Part shown: in pieces, positions 19,061 through 45,425 of the stretch
How the letters are laid out: each line of letters opens with the position of its first letter
Position numbering within the stretch: the stretch's first letter is position 1
DNA from: Struthio camelus
Taxonomy: Eukaryota; Chordata; Aves; Struthioniformes; Struthionidae
Reading direction: 5' to 3'
Assembly: GCF_040807025.1 (NCBI RefSeq)
Contig: NC_090967.1
Coordinates: 742,001-806,000 of the forward strand
DNA length: 64,000 bases
The notes under the pieces: model-generated
Databases searched by the model: none
Seen by the model: the letters and a program-made list of their open reading frames with translations, nothing else
Told to the model about the DNA's origin: nothing
Made by a program: the position numbers and the translations under genes

Positions 19061-22000
19061 AACAAGCCTGTAAATCCTGGCTGGATTATTTGCCTGATGG
19101 TTTGCCAGTGGAAATCACAGAGGAACAATGCAAAAACTCTGGATTCAGAAACTGAGCTTGTGGGTTATGGATCTGAGCACAATATTTCCTGAATTTTTAG
19201 CTTAGCGTTATGGACCTCTCTGAGACAGCTGTCCCTGCTACAGCCCCCAGCACTGGTTTTCAGTCTCCAAAGTGTATGGACTTGTACCGTTTCCCCTGAA
19301 ATTCAGGCTCTGGTGTAGCAAGACAATGAGCTGGCATTTCTTATTCCCTATTTGCAGACCTTCTTCAAGTAATAGCTCCCTGATGCCCACGTGACATGCT
19401 GGAAAACCCTATGCTGTGGAAGTAGTCACAAACTTAACGAACAAGAGCAAAGGCTGAAGTCAGGATTATGTAAACTGATTTAACTCAGATCTGGTTGGGA
19501 AAAGCCACAGAAAGGAATAGCCTTTGCCTGTTTACACCATATGTGACCCGTAATCTTCTCCCAAAGTATTTATTACAACTTATGGGAAATGATTACATAT
19601 TTAGAAATGAAATGATCTGTGGATCTAACAGGAGCCTTAATGAAGATGATCTGCTCATCAGGTAAACTCCAGAGGTGCAAAGTGATCTCTCTTCAGCTAG
19701 ACGGGCAAAAACTCCAGACCCATGGCACATCCCAAGTTCATATTGCAGCTGGAGAAAATTGCACGCACTTATTTAACTGATCATAGGTACTTTACCACAA
19801 AACACAAAATGGGAAAAAATGCTCATTCAGGTAGGAAAAAGCCTGGCTTATTTCTAGGATGGCTAAAAGTTGAAGAAAGAAATCTGGCTTTCAGAGGCTG
19901 AACTCTGTAATGGAGATGAGAGTAAATATGACAGTTCCATAGAGCAACAGTATAAACATGTGACTTAGTCCAATACCCCCCCCCCCCGATCCTGTGTCCT
20001 TCCTTCTTCCCTAGGGAAAATTCTGGGATTAATGATAGCCTGAAGCCTGAAGCACAATCACACAAACAGCCCATTATACCCTGCCCTGAACTCCCTCTAC
20101 TCCTGCTTGTATTTGGAAATGCAGTTTTATGATGTTCTATTTGCTCAGTTCAAAACTTGTTTAGTCCCTGGGTCCAGCTAGTACTGGAGTGCCATACTCA
20201 GTCTATATGCTAATGTGACTGGACTAAGGCATTTATTTTATGCATAAAATAGAAATTGGTGAAGCAGGTACACCACTGACAGATCCCCACTTTTTGGCAG
20301 AACGTGGCTTTGCTCTCCAGAGGTGCATTTGATCTTCAGCACTTACAGAAAGAGCCCTTGTGAGATTCCCCCGCCAACACGCAGCTGCATGCAAACCTCA
20401 GCCCAGAGGACAATGCCAGCCGCAGCAGAGCCGGTTACAAAACACCAGCTTGGGCAAGGTTGTAGACTAGCCAAATGTACAGGTTCTTGCCTAGCCCAAG
20501 AACTAGATCTGCTGCTTTCTTCTGTGTCTTGGTCTTAGCCTGTTCTGCCATGCAGTTCTCTGTCCCCACCTGAAATACTCCTTGAATCCTCCAGCTCATT
20601 CATTTTTAACAAATACTTTAAATATAGCTTAGCGCTATATCCTGGAGGTGAAATGAAAGATGAGGCAGCTCCCTCCAGTGACAAAAGGAGAAATGGCACC
20701 CAACATCGCAGAAAACACCATTGCAAATATCCCTCCGGTTACGAAATGCTGCTACTCCAAATAGGCCATCACTCATGCACAGGCTGTAACACGCTATGTG
20801 ATCCTGTGGCCCCCACAGCAATTCCTAACACGATGTTCCATCTGCAGCTGCAAAAAAGCTTTTGTTATTCATTCATTCAGCCCAAGCAAAATGTGCTTAG
20901 AGTTCTTAGCAAAGCTTCTCAGTGCAGCTGGAAATAAAGGCCTGCTGCTAATTTTGATTACCCATCCTGTTTCTGAAAGGACTGTTTTCTGCCATCCCCA
21001 CTCCACACAGGTTTTCTGCCTGTCACAGAAGTGCAAGATAAACAATATCTGCCTTTAACCCTCCTCAAAGCTGCAAAGCGAGAGCAGGAGGCCTGTGAGG
21101 GCTGCAGAGCGAGTAGCCCTTAATGGAGATAAGCGCTCCTGGCTGCAGGGCAAGCGGAGCAGAAGCGATGCCTCGGGTGCCATGGACAGAAAGTGCAGCC
21201 TGAGGAAAAGAGTTGAGTAGCGCTGTGAGACCTTAAAGGAGTTCCAGGCATTTAGAAGAGCTGCTCCAAAGGCTGGGATTGGATGTGATCTTAGCACATG
21301 CCAGAGGAGCGTGCAGTGAGTGAAGGTAGAGGGGGCCCAGGGGGCCACTGGCTAAAGAATGCAAGGTCTAGAGTATAGATAAGGTGGGACAGGGCTTTTG
21401 GGGGTCAGAAATGCTGCGGCTGGCCAGAGGGTAACAGGATAGCCTGGAGCTGATGGCCACAGATAGAGCGAGGATGACAAAGGGCTGGTGCCTGACTGCC
21501 TGATTCAGTGCAGAGGTCAGATGCATCAGCAGGAGCATATTGAACTGCATGTGGTATGGACCTGAAGGGATCCCTCAGACCGTCATTAGACCAGGAAGAT
21601 GTTGCACATCAGATACTGGCATCCTGACCCAGCAGTGCACCAGTCATTTGCAGGCTGTAACAGCTCCCAACTTGAATGCACAAACTGTGGCAACTTCCTC
21701 AGAAAGCGAGGAGAGCATGGACCTGGCATTGATAGCCACAGAACAAAGCCGGCTGAACCACAGAGCAGATGGGAGATATCAGAGTGCATCTTTGTGCCCC
21801 CTCTTTTTTTACAGAATGGTGAAATCCAAACCAGTATTTGCAAAGTTTGGTGAAAAGGAGGAGTATTCATGCACACACAAAGCTGTACCAGATCTGTTAG
21901 ACAGGCTTAATCCCCTGGTTTCACCCTGTGGCACTGAAAAGTGTGGAAGGGGAGGAAGCCCACCTGCCTGCTCAGGCGATGTATGCAAGACAGAGGCATT

Positions 22001-22509
22001 ATATTGAGCCCTTCACCAACAACATAGGCTTTAGGATGTGCTGCTGCAGAGCAACAAAACAAAGCAAGCCAGAACAAAAAAGGCAAACTGGCAGAAACCA
22101 TACTTGAATCTGAAATCTAGTGCAAATGCAAGAAATGGCCAATTAATAACAAAATATGAGTCCTCCATAACCTTCCGCTCACCTACACACCTCAGGCACC
22201 CTTCAGCCAGGCCCTGGATAGTCAGCCTCTCTAGCATGAGAAAGATTCACATTTTCAAAGTGGTCACTCACTCGGGATGAATTGTGTTTCAGATGCCCAG
22301 TGGACACACTACAGCATGATTCTCCCAGCCCCGCCCTGTGACTTCAACTGTTCTGCTGGGGCTTGGCATTGCCAAGAACAAATTGTTCCCAAAGGCATGG
22401 GAACTCACAAGGTCGAGTTTCCCATGGAAGCATCCATCATGGTTTTGCAACACCTGCATCCTTATCAAAGATATGTCCTATGTAGAAGGTTGCTGAGTAT
22501 TCTGGGACC

Positions 22510-23516
22510 AGTGGCACAAAGTCCAGCTGGAGGCTAGTCACTAATGGTGTCCCCCAGGGGTTGCTACTGGGGCCAATATTGTTGAACATCTTCATTAATG
22601 ACCTGCATGATGGGACTGAAGACACCCTCAGCAAGTTCACAGACGATACAAAATTTGGAGGAGTGGCTGATACACCCTCTGGTTGCACTGCCTTTCAGAG
22701 GGACTCGACAAGCTGGAGAAATGGGGAGAGAGGAACCTCATGAAGTTCAACAAGGGAAAGGCACAGTCAAGGCAACCCCCCCCCCCCCCCCAGTACATGC
22801 TGGGGGCTGACCAGTTGGAGAGCTGCTTTGTGAGAAGGATCGGGGGGGGGGGGGGGGGTCCAGGGGCACAAGTTGAACATTGGCCTGCAGTGCACCCTCG
22901 TGGCCAAGAAGGCCAACAGTATCCTGGGCTCCGCTAGGAAGACTGTCGCCAGCAGGTCAAGAGAGGTGATCCTTCCCCTCTGCTCAGCCCTGGTGAGACC
23001 GCATCTGGAGTTCTGCATCCGGTTCTGGGCTCCCCCATACAAGAGAGAGAGGGACATGCTGGAATGAGTCCAGCGAAGGACCACAAAGATGATTAAAGGA
23101 CTGGAGCACCTCTCAAGCAAGCAGAGGCTCAGAGAGCTGGGATTATTTAGCCTGGAGAAGAGAAGGCTCAGGGGAATCTTATCAATGTTATAAATAAATA
23201 TCTCACAGAAGGATGAAAGAAGATGGGGCCAGCCTCTTCTCAGTGGTGCCCAGTGACAGAACAAGAGGCAATGGTCACAAACTGAAATACAGAAAGTTCT
23301 GTCTGAACGTAAAAACATTTTCTCATTGTGAGGGTAGTTGAACACTGGAACAGGTTGTCCAGAGAAGTTGTGGAGTCTCCATCCTTGAAGATATTCAAAA
23401 CCTGACTTGGACATGGTCCTGGGCAACCAGCTCTAGCTGCCTCTGCTTTGAGCAGGGAGGTTGGATCAGATGATCTCCAGAGCTCCCTTCCAATCCCAAC
23501 TATTCTGCTAGTATGT
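22510..23516 (+). mobile_element. CR1 LINE, 5'-truncated, 3' end intact
   Basis: The sequence follows the CR1 family 3' portion. It covers the end of the reverse transcriptase ([18 protein letters not shown], then FTDD where FADD is usual) and the downstream frame (CSALVRPHLEFCIRFWAP). It ends in the typical GATGATCTCCAGAGCTCCC stretch and an ATTCTG-type tail. The coding frame is broken by stops and by C16 and G17 homopolymers, so it is dead. The 5' edge is uncertain by some tens of bases. CR1 elements end in short octamer repeats and usually lack target-site duplications, and I see none. Confidence 0.95.
22776..22858. repeat. C16 and G17 homopolymers inside the CR1 copy
   Basis: A C run at 22776-22791 and a G run at 22842-22858 are separated by 50 bp. 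They sit where CR1 normally has short CCCC and GGGGG stretches, so they look like expansions of the element's own sequence. The two runs can pair as a stem. Confidence 0.85.
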
Positions 23517-26500
23517 GGGATGGTCATAGACGCCCACAAGATCAGATCCCACTAATGCAGAAGGAAGGGGAACACCTGCTTCAAGCATCTCAAGCAGGCA
23601 GCTGTGCCCAGGGGCACCAGCAGGACCTGAGGCACCCAGGACAACAGGTGAGTGATAATCCTGAGTGACAATTTTGAGCATGTTTCTATCAGGCAAAGAA
23701 AGGAAGCAGCTGCCTATCTACTTTTAAGGGTTTGTGCCTCAGCATATTTTAGTAAAAATCTTTGGGGCTTGTAGGACTTCTGCTGTCTGAGGCTTGATGG
23801 ACAAGGACCAAGTCCTAAGACACATGTGGGATTTTTCAGAAAGGATCTGCAAACACATTGCTAGTCAGCAATGGACATGCTGGTGACACATGGCTGGTTT
23901 CGTTGATAGGACACCAATTCTATGATGCAGAAGACACCACCGAGCCTAGAGGAGCTCCTGAGGGAGAACAGCTCCTGTCCAATGGGTGGGCTGGAAGCTC
24001 ATGCTTTGCTCTGCACCACCAGATGGTCCCCCTGGGTAGCACTCCTCCTCTAAGAAAAAGCCATCATTTTCACTCATTGCAGCCAGCTTTAAACCTCTGG
24101 CCCAGGGGATTTGAGAGATGGATAGCATTCACTCGTCCGAGGATATTTCTGCGAATATCACTCTTTAAAACTTATAACAATTCCCAAGCACTGTAGGAAG
24201 AGAGGAAGAAAATCATTTTGATCCAAACCAAAATGAAATAGTCTGTTTTGTTTAGTTTTACTTTTTTTCCTGCTAAATGAAACCCCACCCCTGACCCTGA
24301 ACAATGTTCATTCAGAACTGATAAAGCAACTCATGACAATGAAACAAGAATAAAGCAATGGAAGTGAAGAGCCTCATTCACAAAATCAGCAAGGAGCCAC
24401 CCTCCTCTCTCTCCTGTTAGCCAACCACTTACTGGATATGGCATTATCAGAAGTGTGGGAGACACTTTGCCTCAGGAAACTCAACACAGGATTATTCCAC
24501 TTCCCAGGAGATTCTTCAGGCAACATGTTACAGCTGTCTCTCCTACTGATGCTACTTAACTATTCATTGGTTGGATGCTCGATGTCCCAGGGAATGCTGT
24601 AGTCATTACACAACAGAGTCATTTGCTGCGGCCCAACGAGGATATGAAGATCATCGACAGGAGAAAGTGACAACAAGTTCCCACCGATCCCGGCTGTTAA
24701 AACACCCTTGTGCATGGGAAGGATTAAAAGCCCAATACCCCATATGGTAGGTAAGTACCAAGACTGCAAGGAAAAGGTGAGAAGAGAGCCTTGCTCCTTG
24801 CTTCTTCAAAACTCTCTGTCTGTCATAGAAGAGGAACTTGCCCGGCCCATTGCTAAGCTCAGAGTTAGCATCCTCCTTAGATCCCTGGATCTAGAAATTG
24901 TTGGCTTTCCTCCCCAGCTGCCTCAATTGCCCCATATGCAACAGCGAGGTGCATTACATCCTGTTACATTACAACGTAACATTACATTGCTGCATTACTT
25001 TATAATAATTCTCATCTCATTTTCAGGCCCTAGCTCACAAACAGAATAATTGTCACTGAGCAGAAGCAAGGTACCACCGCCGATAGCTAGCTGTTATTCC
25101 GGGTGCTGCCTGTTTGCATACTCCCACACACTTATTAGCACTTACATTTGGGAAATGGGACCCCTAGAAACTAAGATCCAAATTACCCAAGGTGTTCAGA
25201 TGCCTAAGCCAGGGGTAGCTCGGTGCCTAGGCACCCTGAGGGTCTGAATCTGTGACTTGCGGAGTCAGACGGGAAGCCCATGACAGACAGATCAGGGAAT
25301 TGCACCCGCACCTCCCACTTCCCCAGCTACCACTTGTGCACCGAGCATCTCCGAAGGCTGACAAAAATAAGCGCAAAGAAATCTTTTCTCTTCCCACTTC
25401 CTCAGCCTTCACTCCCGTGTGATAATAGAGACCCACTAGTTCTTTAGCCAGCTAAAGACTCCTCCAGGAAAAGTAGGACAGACAAGCCTTGATAAACGTA
25501 ACACAGAAGCTAAGGAATACATCTAATAAGCAGAGAGAGCTTTCCTGCACATCACAGAGAGAGAAAACATGGAGTCGTGATCTTCACCGGGAGTGTTTGT
25601 CTCTACCACAAATCAAACACATTAAAACAAAGGCTGTGATGCTTGCATGCAAGTGAATGTTGCGCAGGCATGGGCTACATAAGGTGCAAATTTAAAGCAG
25701 TGTAATTAAATCAGTGGGAACATCCCTGTGATCTGCTCCTTTTAGCGCAGCTATTTGAAGTTTACCTTACAGCTCGGTCTGTGCTAGAAGGATTAATTGG
25801 CATAGCTACCCTGTCAGAAATGTGAACAAGCATCCTGCTCGGACCTGACACAGCAGCAAACTCTGCATGCAGTCACTGTTACTCCCCAGGGGTGAAACGT
25901 CCTTTTGCTGTTATCACTGATTCAGCTCAGGAAATTGCCTTAAGTCATGCCAGGAAAAAAAGGGAAATGTTTTCCTAGAACAAGTTGTGTCACAAGTTGT
26001 GTGTTTTTTTGCCAGAAAAAGCTCTTTCTGATTGCAGTTAGTGTAGAAATGCCTGAGACTCCAGGAGGGCCCTGTTGTGCTCAGCACTGGTCAGGGAGTT
26101 TTCAGAGTGGTTCTGGCTGCAGCTTCTTCTCTGGCTGCTCAGACCAGCCGGCATCCTTGGCCGGTCCCCTCCGAGGCTGTGGGCAGGGTGGGAGAGCGGG
26201 GGCCCCCTCGTGCGCCCAGTCCGGCAGGGGCACGGGGAGTTTCTGCCGCACGTTGCTGGACGCAGCGAGCAGATCTGCTCCTGCGCGTGCTGAAACGTGG
26301 AGTCCAAACTAAGCGGGAACAAGTTGAAGCAAAGCAAAAATAAATCTCCCTTTATAATGAAACAAATCTCTACGCTGCGCCACTCCAAAAGCTGATTTCT
26401 TTCCCCGAGCTCATGGCTGAGCCACCGCACTGTGCCCAGATGCCGGGAGAGAAGAAACCACTGCCCAGGGGCTTGCAGCTCCCTTTATGTAGGGCACAGC

Positions 26501-26699
26501 GTCTGGAGCAGTGCCACCAGTCCGGGGCGGGCAGGGACCGGGCTGGTTGGGGCGGCCCAGGCCCCTCCACCGGGCTCCGGGAGGGCTGGTCCCCCTGCCA
26601 GCACGCCCACCCCTCCCTACCAGCTTCATTTGCACGTTAAGCAGTAATTTATCGCTTAAGAGGCTGCCTTTGCTTTCCTACACGATAATCCTGCCTCAG

Positions 26700-27110
26700 G
26701 GGTTGACTATACGCCCGGAGCTGGTGGGGCGCGATGGCTCGCTCTCCTGGGCAGGGGGCTGCCACCCGAACCGCTCTTGGCCGGAGACGCTCCGCTAATT
26801 TCTGCCCTTCGTCTGGGTCAAACGCAGTGGTTTCTTCTGGCCGGAGCTGCGATCCGCAGGCCAGAGATGGGGCCCGAGCTGGGATGAGGCCTCATCTGCT
26901 CCGAATCCCCGGCTGCGGTCGTCGCCGGCGGGCCGTAGCGCAGCCGAGGCCGGAGCAGTGGGCCGAGAGGGACATCCAGGCGCTGAGCAACCCCTGCACG
27001 GGTGAAACCCAGCCCTCCGCTCTGCCCTGCTTCCCTCAAACGCAGAGCCGGCGCTCCCACCCGCTTCACCGCGGTCTGGACGTAACCCGAACCGGAGACT
27101 CTTCTGGAAA
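26700..27110. promoter_or_regulatory. CpG-rich patch upstream of RAB11B
   Basis: Dense CpG sequence of about 400 bp, separated from the RAB11B island by about 500 bp of lower CpG density and a 28-nt pure pyrimidine tract (27178-27205). It could be an outlying part of the RAB11B promoter or the start of an antisense transcript; in human an antisense RNA, RAB11B-AS1, starts beside RAB11B. No conserved exon is visible. Confidence 0.4.
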
Positions 27111-27720
27111 ATAGTGCTCTGGGAAGCAGTGTTGTCACTGAAAGGAAGGCAACCCCCTGCTCGCTTTTCCCTCTGTGCCCTTTTCCTTCCTCTCTTCCTC
27201 CTCTTGACTCCGCGCTGCAGAAGCTCCCGGCCGGGCTGGGGATTATTAGCAGTGATAAAGCCGCAGACTCCCCGTGCTGCGTCTCTTTTCCCGTCTGGGG
27301 CCCAGAAAGCTGCGGCTCCGAGAAAGGCGGTGCGCATGGGAGCGGGGCTGGCAGAGGGGAAGGGGCCAGGCAAGGCTGCGATGGCCGCAGCTCCCCAAGG
27401 ACGTCGACTCGGGGCAGCTGGGGACATGCTGACTCCTGACTCCATGAAGCCGCAAAGCTCACTTGGTCCGTTTCAGCCCAGTGAGGGGGTGACGTTGGCC
27501 ACCCAGGCCCCACAGAAAGCGAGCATCGGCTGCTGTACCACACACAGACACAGCGAGCTGGGGGGTAACGGCCAGCAAATCAGCAAACGTGGCCTAGGCC
27601 GCCCAGCCCCTGGCTCCCTCACGCCTGGGCCGGGCAGGCTGGCAGCCCCGGGCGCCGCGCTCCCCGCCGCGCACTGCAGCCTGCCGGGTGCTCGGCGCTG
27701 CGCATCCCGCAACGCACCGA

Positions 27721-27811
27721 GGCCCCGCCCCCGACCGGCCCCGGCCCCGCCCCCGACCGGCCCCGGCCCCGCCCCGACCGGCCCCGGCCCCGCCCCGCCC
27801 GGCCCCGCCCC
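27721..27811 (+). repeat. 22-bp tandem repeat of Sp1-type GC boxes
   Basis: Units of 22, 22 and 21 bp starting with GGCCCCGCCCC at 27721, 27743 and 27765, then a degenerate fourth from 27786. Each contains the GC box CCCCGCCCC and the spacer GACCGG. The array sits about 60-150 bp upstream of the CCAAT boxes, so it supplies a row of Sp/KLF sites. Confidence 0.88.
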
Positions 27812-27872
27812 GCCTCGCACGGTCCCGGCCTCCTGCACTCAGGCACCGCCCCTCCGCAGCTGCCCTCGTCCG

Positions 27873-27920
27873 ATTGGGCATCCCGGCCCGCCAATCAGAG
27901 GCGCGCCCGTCGCCCATTGG
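27873..27920. promoter_or_regulatory. Cluster of three CCAAT boxes
   Basis: ATTGG at 27873-27877 (reverse), CCAAT at 27891-27895 (forward, extended CCAATCAG) and ATTGG at 27916-27920 (reverse). Spacings of 18 and 25 bp are typical of NF-Y-driven promoters. They lie about 150-195 bp upstream of the RAB11B ATG. Confidence 0.7.
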
Positions 27921-28068
27921 ACGTCGCTGGTTGTCCTCGCTCGCCGCCCGCCTCCTGCGGGCTCTGGCGGGCGCTGATAGGCGGCGGCGGCGGGCGCTGC
28001 CCCTCCCGCGGTTGGGCAGCGAGTCGGTGCCTGGCAGCGAGAGGATCGGCGCCGCCGCCGCCATCGCC

Positions 28069-43746
<15,678 letters not shown>

Positions 43747-45425
43747 CCTCCTGTAGATGACTTTTGTGCCCCTCACTTCGTCTGTGCTTCATTTAGAAAC
43801 TTGTGTGCACTTCTTTATCTCCTGTGATTCAGTGACTCCCTCTTCCCTCTTTCACCCCATCCTCAAGCCCCTCCTTTCATCTTAGAGCTTTACTTGTAGG
43901 GCTAACATTCTCCTGCCTCTGAAATCCCCTTAAATGTGATGACTTTTGGGCTTGAAATATAGGCACTGATCTGATAGACATGTTTTGTGTTGGAACATCT
44001 GCTGCTGGATATTATCCCATGAAGCACTCTTCTCAAATGGTTTTGGTTTTTTGTTTTTTTGTTTTTTTTCTGAGAGAGAAACCATGGGGACTTGATTATA
44101 ACAGTTGAACAAATAACTACATTTAGGTTACAAGGTTTTTTTCCTCTCGTAGTCAGATTTTTCTCTCATGTCTCTATAAGCACGGGGGAGAAATTAGAAG
44201 AAAATAGCTGTCCTGCCAAATGCTCTGTTCTCTCTCCTGATAAGTCTCACAGTGAGGTTTTTAGTGGCTGCACACATAAGAAAGCTGTTGAAAATAACAT
44301 TACTTATTATGTAATTACCCCTAATACAGTTAGTCTGGCTGTGTAGTTTACTGTTTTCTGCTTGGGAAATTTTTCTCTATTCTTGTTTTATTTGGGAACA
44401 ATGAAGTACGTCTGCGTTGCTTTCTCTGCCACCATGACTGCCTGTGCTGCTTGTTCAGGCTTTATGAAGTGGCTTAATATTTATTCATGGCTTATGTTAA
44501 TCAGTTAATGTTATTGTACAGTAAGTGCCAGCATATTGATTTCAAAAACCTTTTGCAACCTATACAAGTAGGCTCATTTTGTACTGTAGATCAGTGTCTG
44601 AAAGCAGGATCTTCTCTAGTTCAGAATTCTTTTGCATGCTGCTTCTTCTCTAGATCTCTCCTACCCCTGTTTGAGTGAGTGAAGCAATATTTTCATGTCA
44701 TGTATATACCTGCACTTGTAAGGGTTTTGGTTGTTGTAGAGAAACACAATACTTTATACATTTTGTAAAACTTCTGCAGAACCATAGCATCTTGAACTTT
44801 CTTTTCATGATCTTTCACTATTGATCTTGTGCATAATCTTCTTGACCTCTACTAAAAGGCATATTAAGATTTCACCTACTATTAACCTGTTGCTTCCCTC
44901 TTACCCTGTTTTACTGAATTGCAGACTGTAATTCTCAAAAGATTGTAATTCACCTGATGTAACAGATTTGTCATCAGCAGGGCTAACTGCTATAATATTT
45001 TGTTTTGCTGAATGGGAGGAATGTTATCACAACTTTGTGTAGTAAGTCTCTTGCTAGCTTGTGAAAATCCTCTATGATGATGGCTTTTTGTCATTCACTC
45101 TTTACACCCTTGCATCCCTCCAGTAAACACTGAATGTTACGATGAGGCAAATACTGGGGGAAACTATCTCAAGGAAGAGTTGGAGACCATCTGCTGCTCT
45201 CTGGAGGCTAGTGAAGCAATTTGCAGTGAATTTTTGCTCTGTATTCTTCCAAATTCTGAGACTGTGCCTCACTTGATTAATACTGTCTGCATGTTAGTGA
45301 GTTGATTTTCTTTTCTGATACAAAGCAAACGTGAAACTGTAAGTTGTGCTTGAAGGGGAAAGCTGACATTCCACTCAACTGTTTTGTGTCTGGTTATGTA
45401 ATAAAATGAAGGGCGGTTAATTCTG
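43747..45425 (+). other. RAB11B: Probable RAB11B 3' UTR
   Basis: After the stop, T-rich non-coding sequence continues to the first good poly(A) signal at 45400. It includes T-rich GTTTTTTG repeats near 44045. The end is inferred from the signal only; later signals exist at 46752 (ATTAAA) and 47010 (AATAAA). Confidence 0.5.
45400..45405 (+). terminator. Candidate RAB11B poly(A) signal AATAAA
   Basis: AATAAA about 1.65 kb after the stop, followed by a T/GT-rich stretch (GATGGCTTTTCCTTT). An alternative AATAAA lies at 47010-47015. Confidence 0.5.

Larger units (their letters stand above)
17563..19085 (+). other. ANGPTL4: Probable ANGPTL4 3' UTR
   Basis: No coding signal follows the stop. The sequence becomes A+T-rich near 18840-19060, as at the end of a 3' UTR, and ends in a canonical poly(A) signal. 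If only the proximal signal at 17633 is used, the UTR is about 90 nt; with the distal one it is about 1.5 kb. Confidence 0.55.
19086..26700. other. Intergenic region ANGPTL4-RAB11B
   Basis: No gene recognised. Contents: a C12 run (19976-19987), a CR1 LINE (22510-23516), a TACATTACA-rich patch near 24950-25000 with a short TGTTAC/GTAACA inverted repeat (24962-24981), and moderately GC-rich sequence from about 26070. Open frames are short and look random. Confidence 0.65.

Noticed and set aside
21055-21348. A - strand frame with a NAWNSFKVSQR string resembling the C-terminal part of LINE reverse transcriptases
   Set aside because: The similarity is short and stands alone; the flanks show no reverse transcriptase motifs.
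25150-25250. A possible old DNA-transposon fragment with GGTGCCTAGGCACC
   Set aside because: A short palindromic core without terminal repeats or a recognisable family consensus; too weak to annotate.
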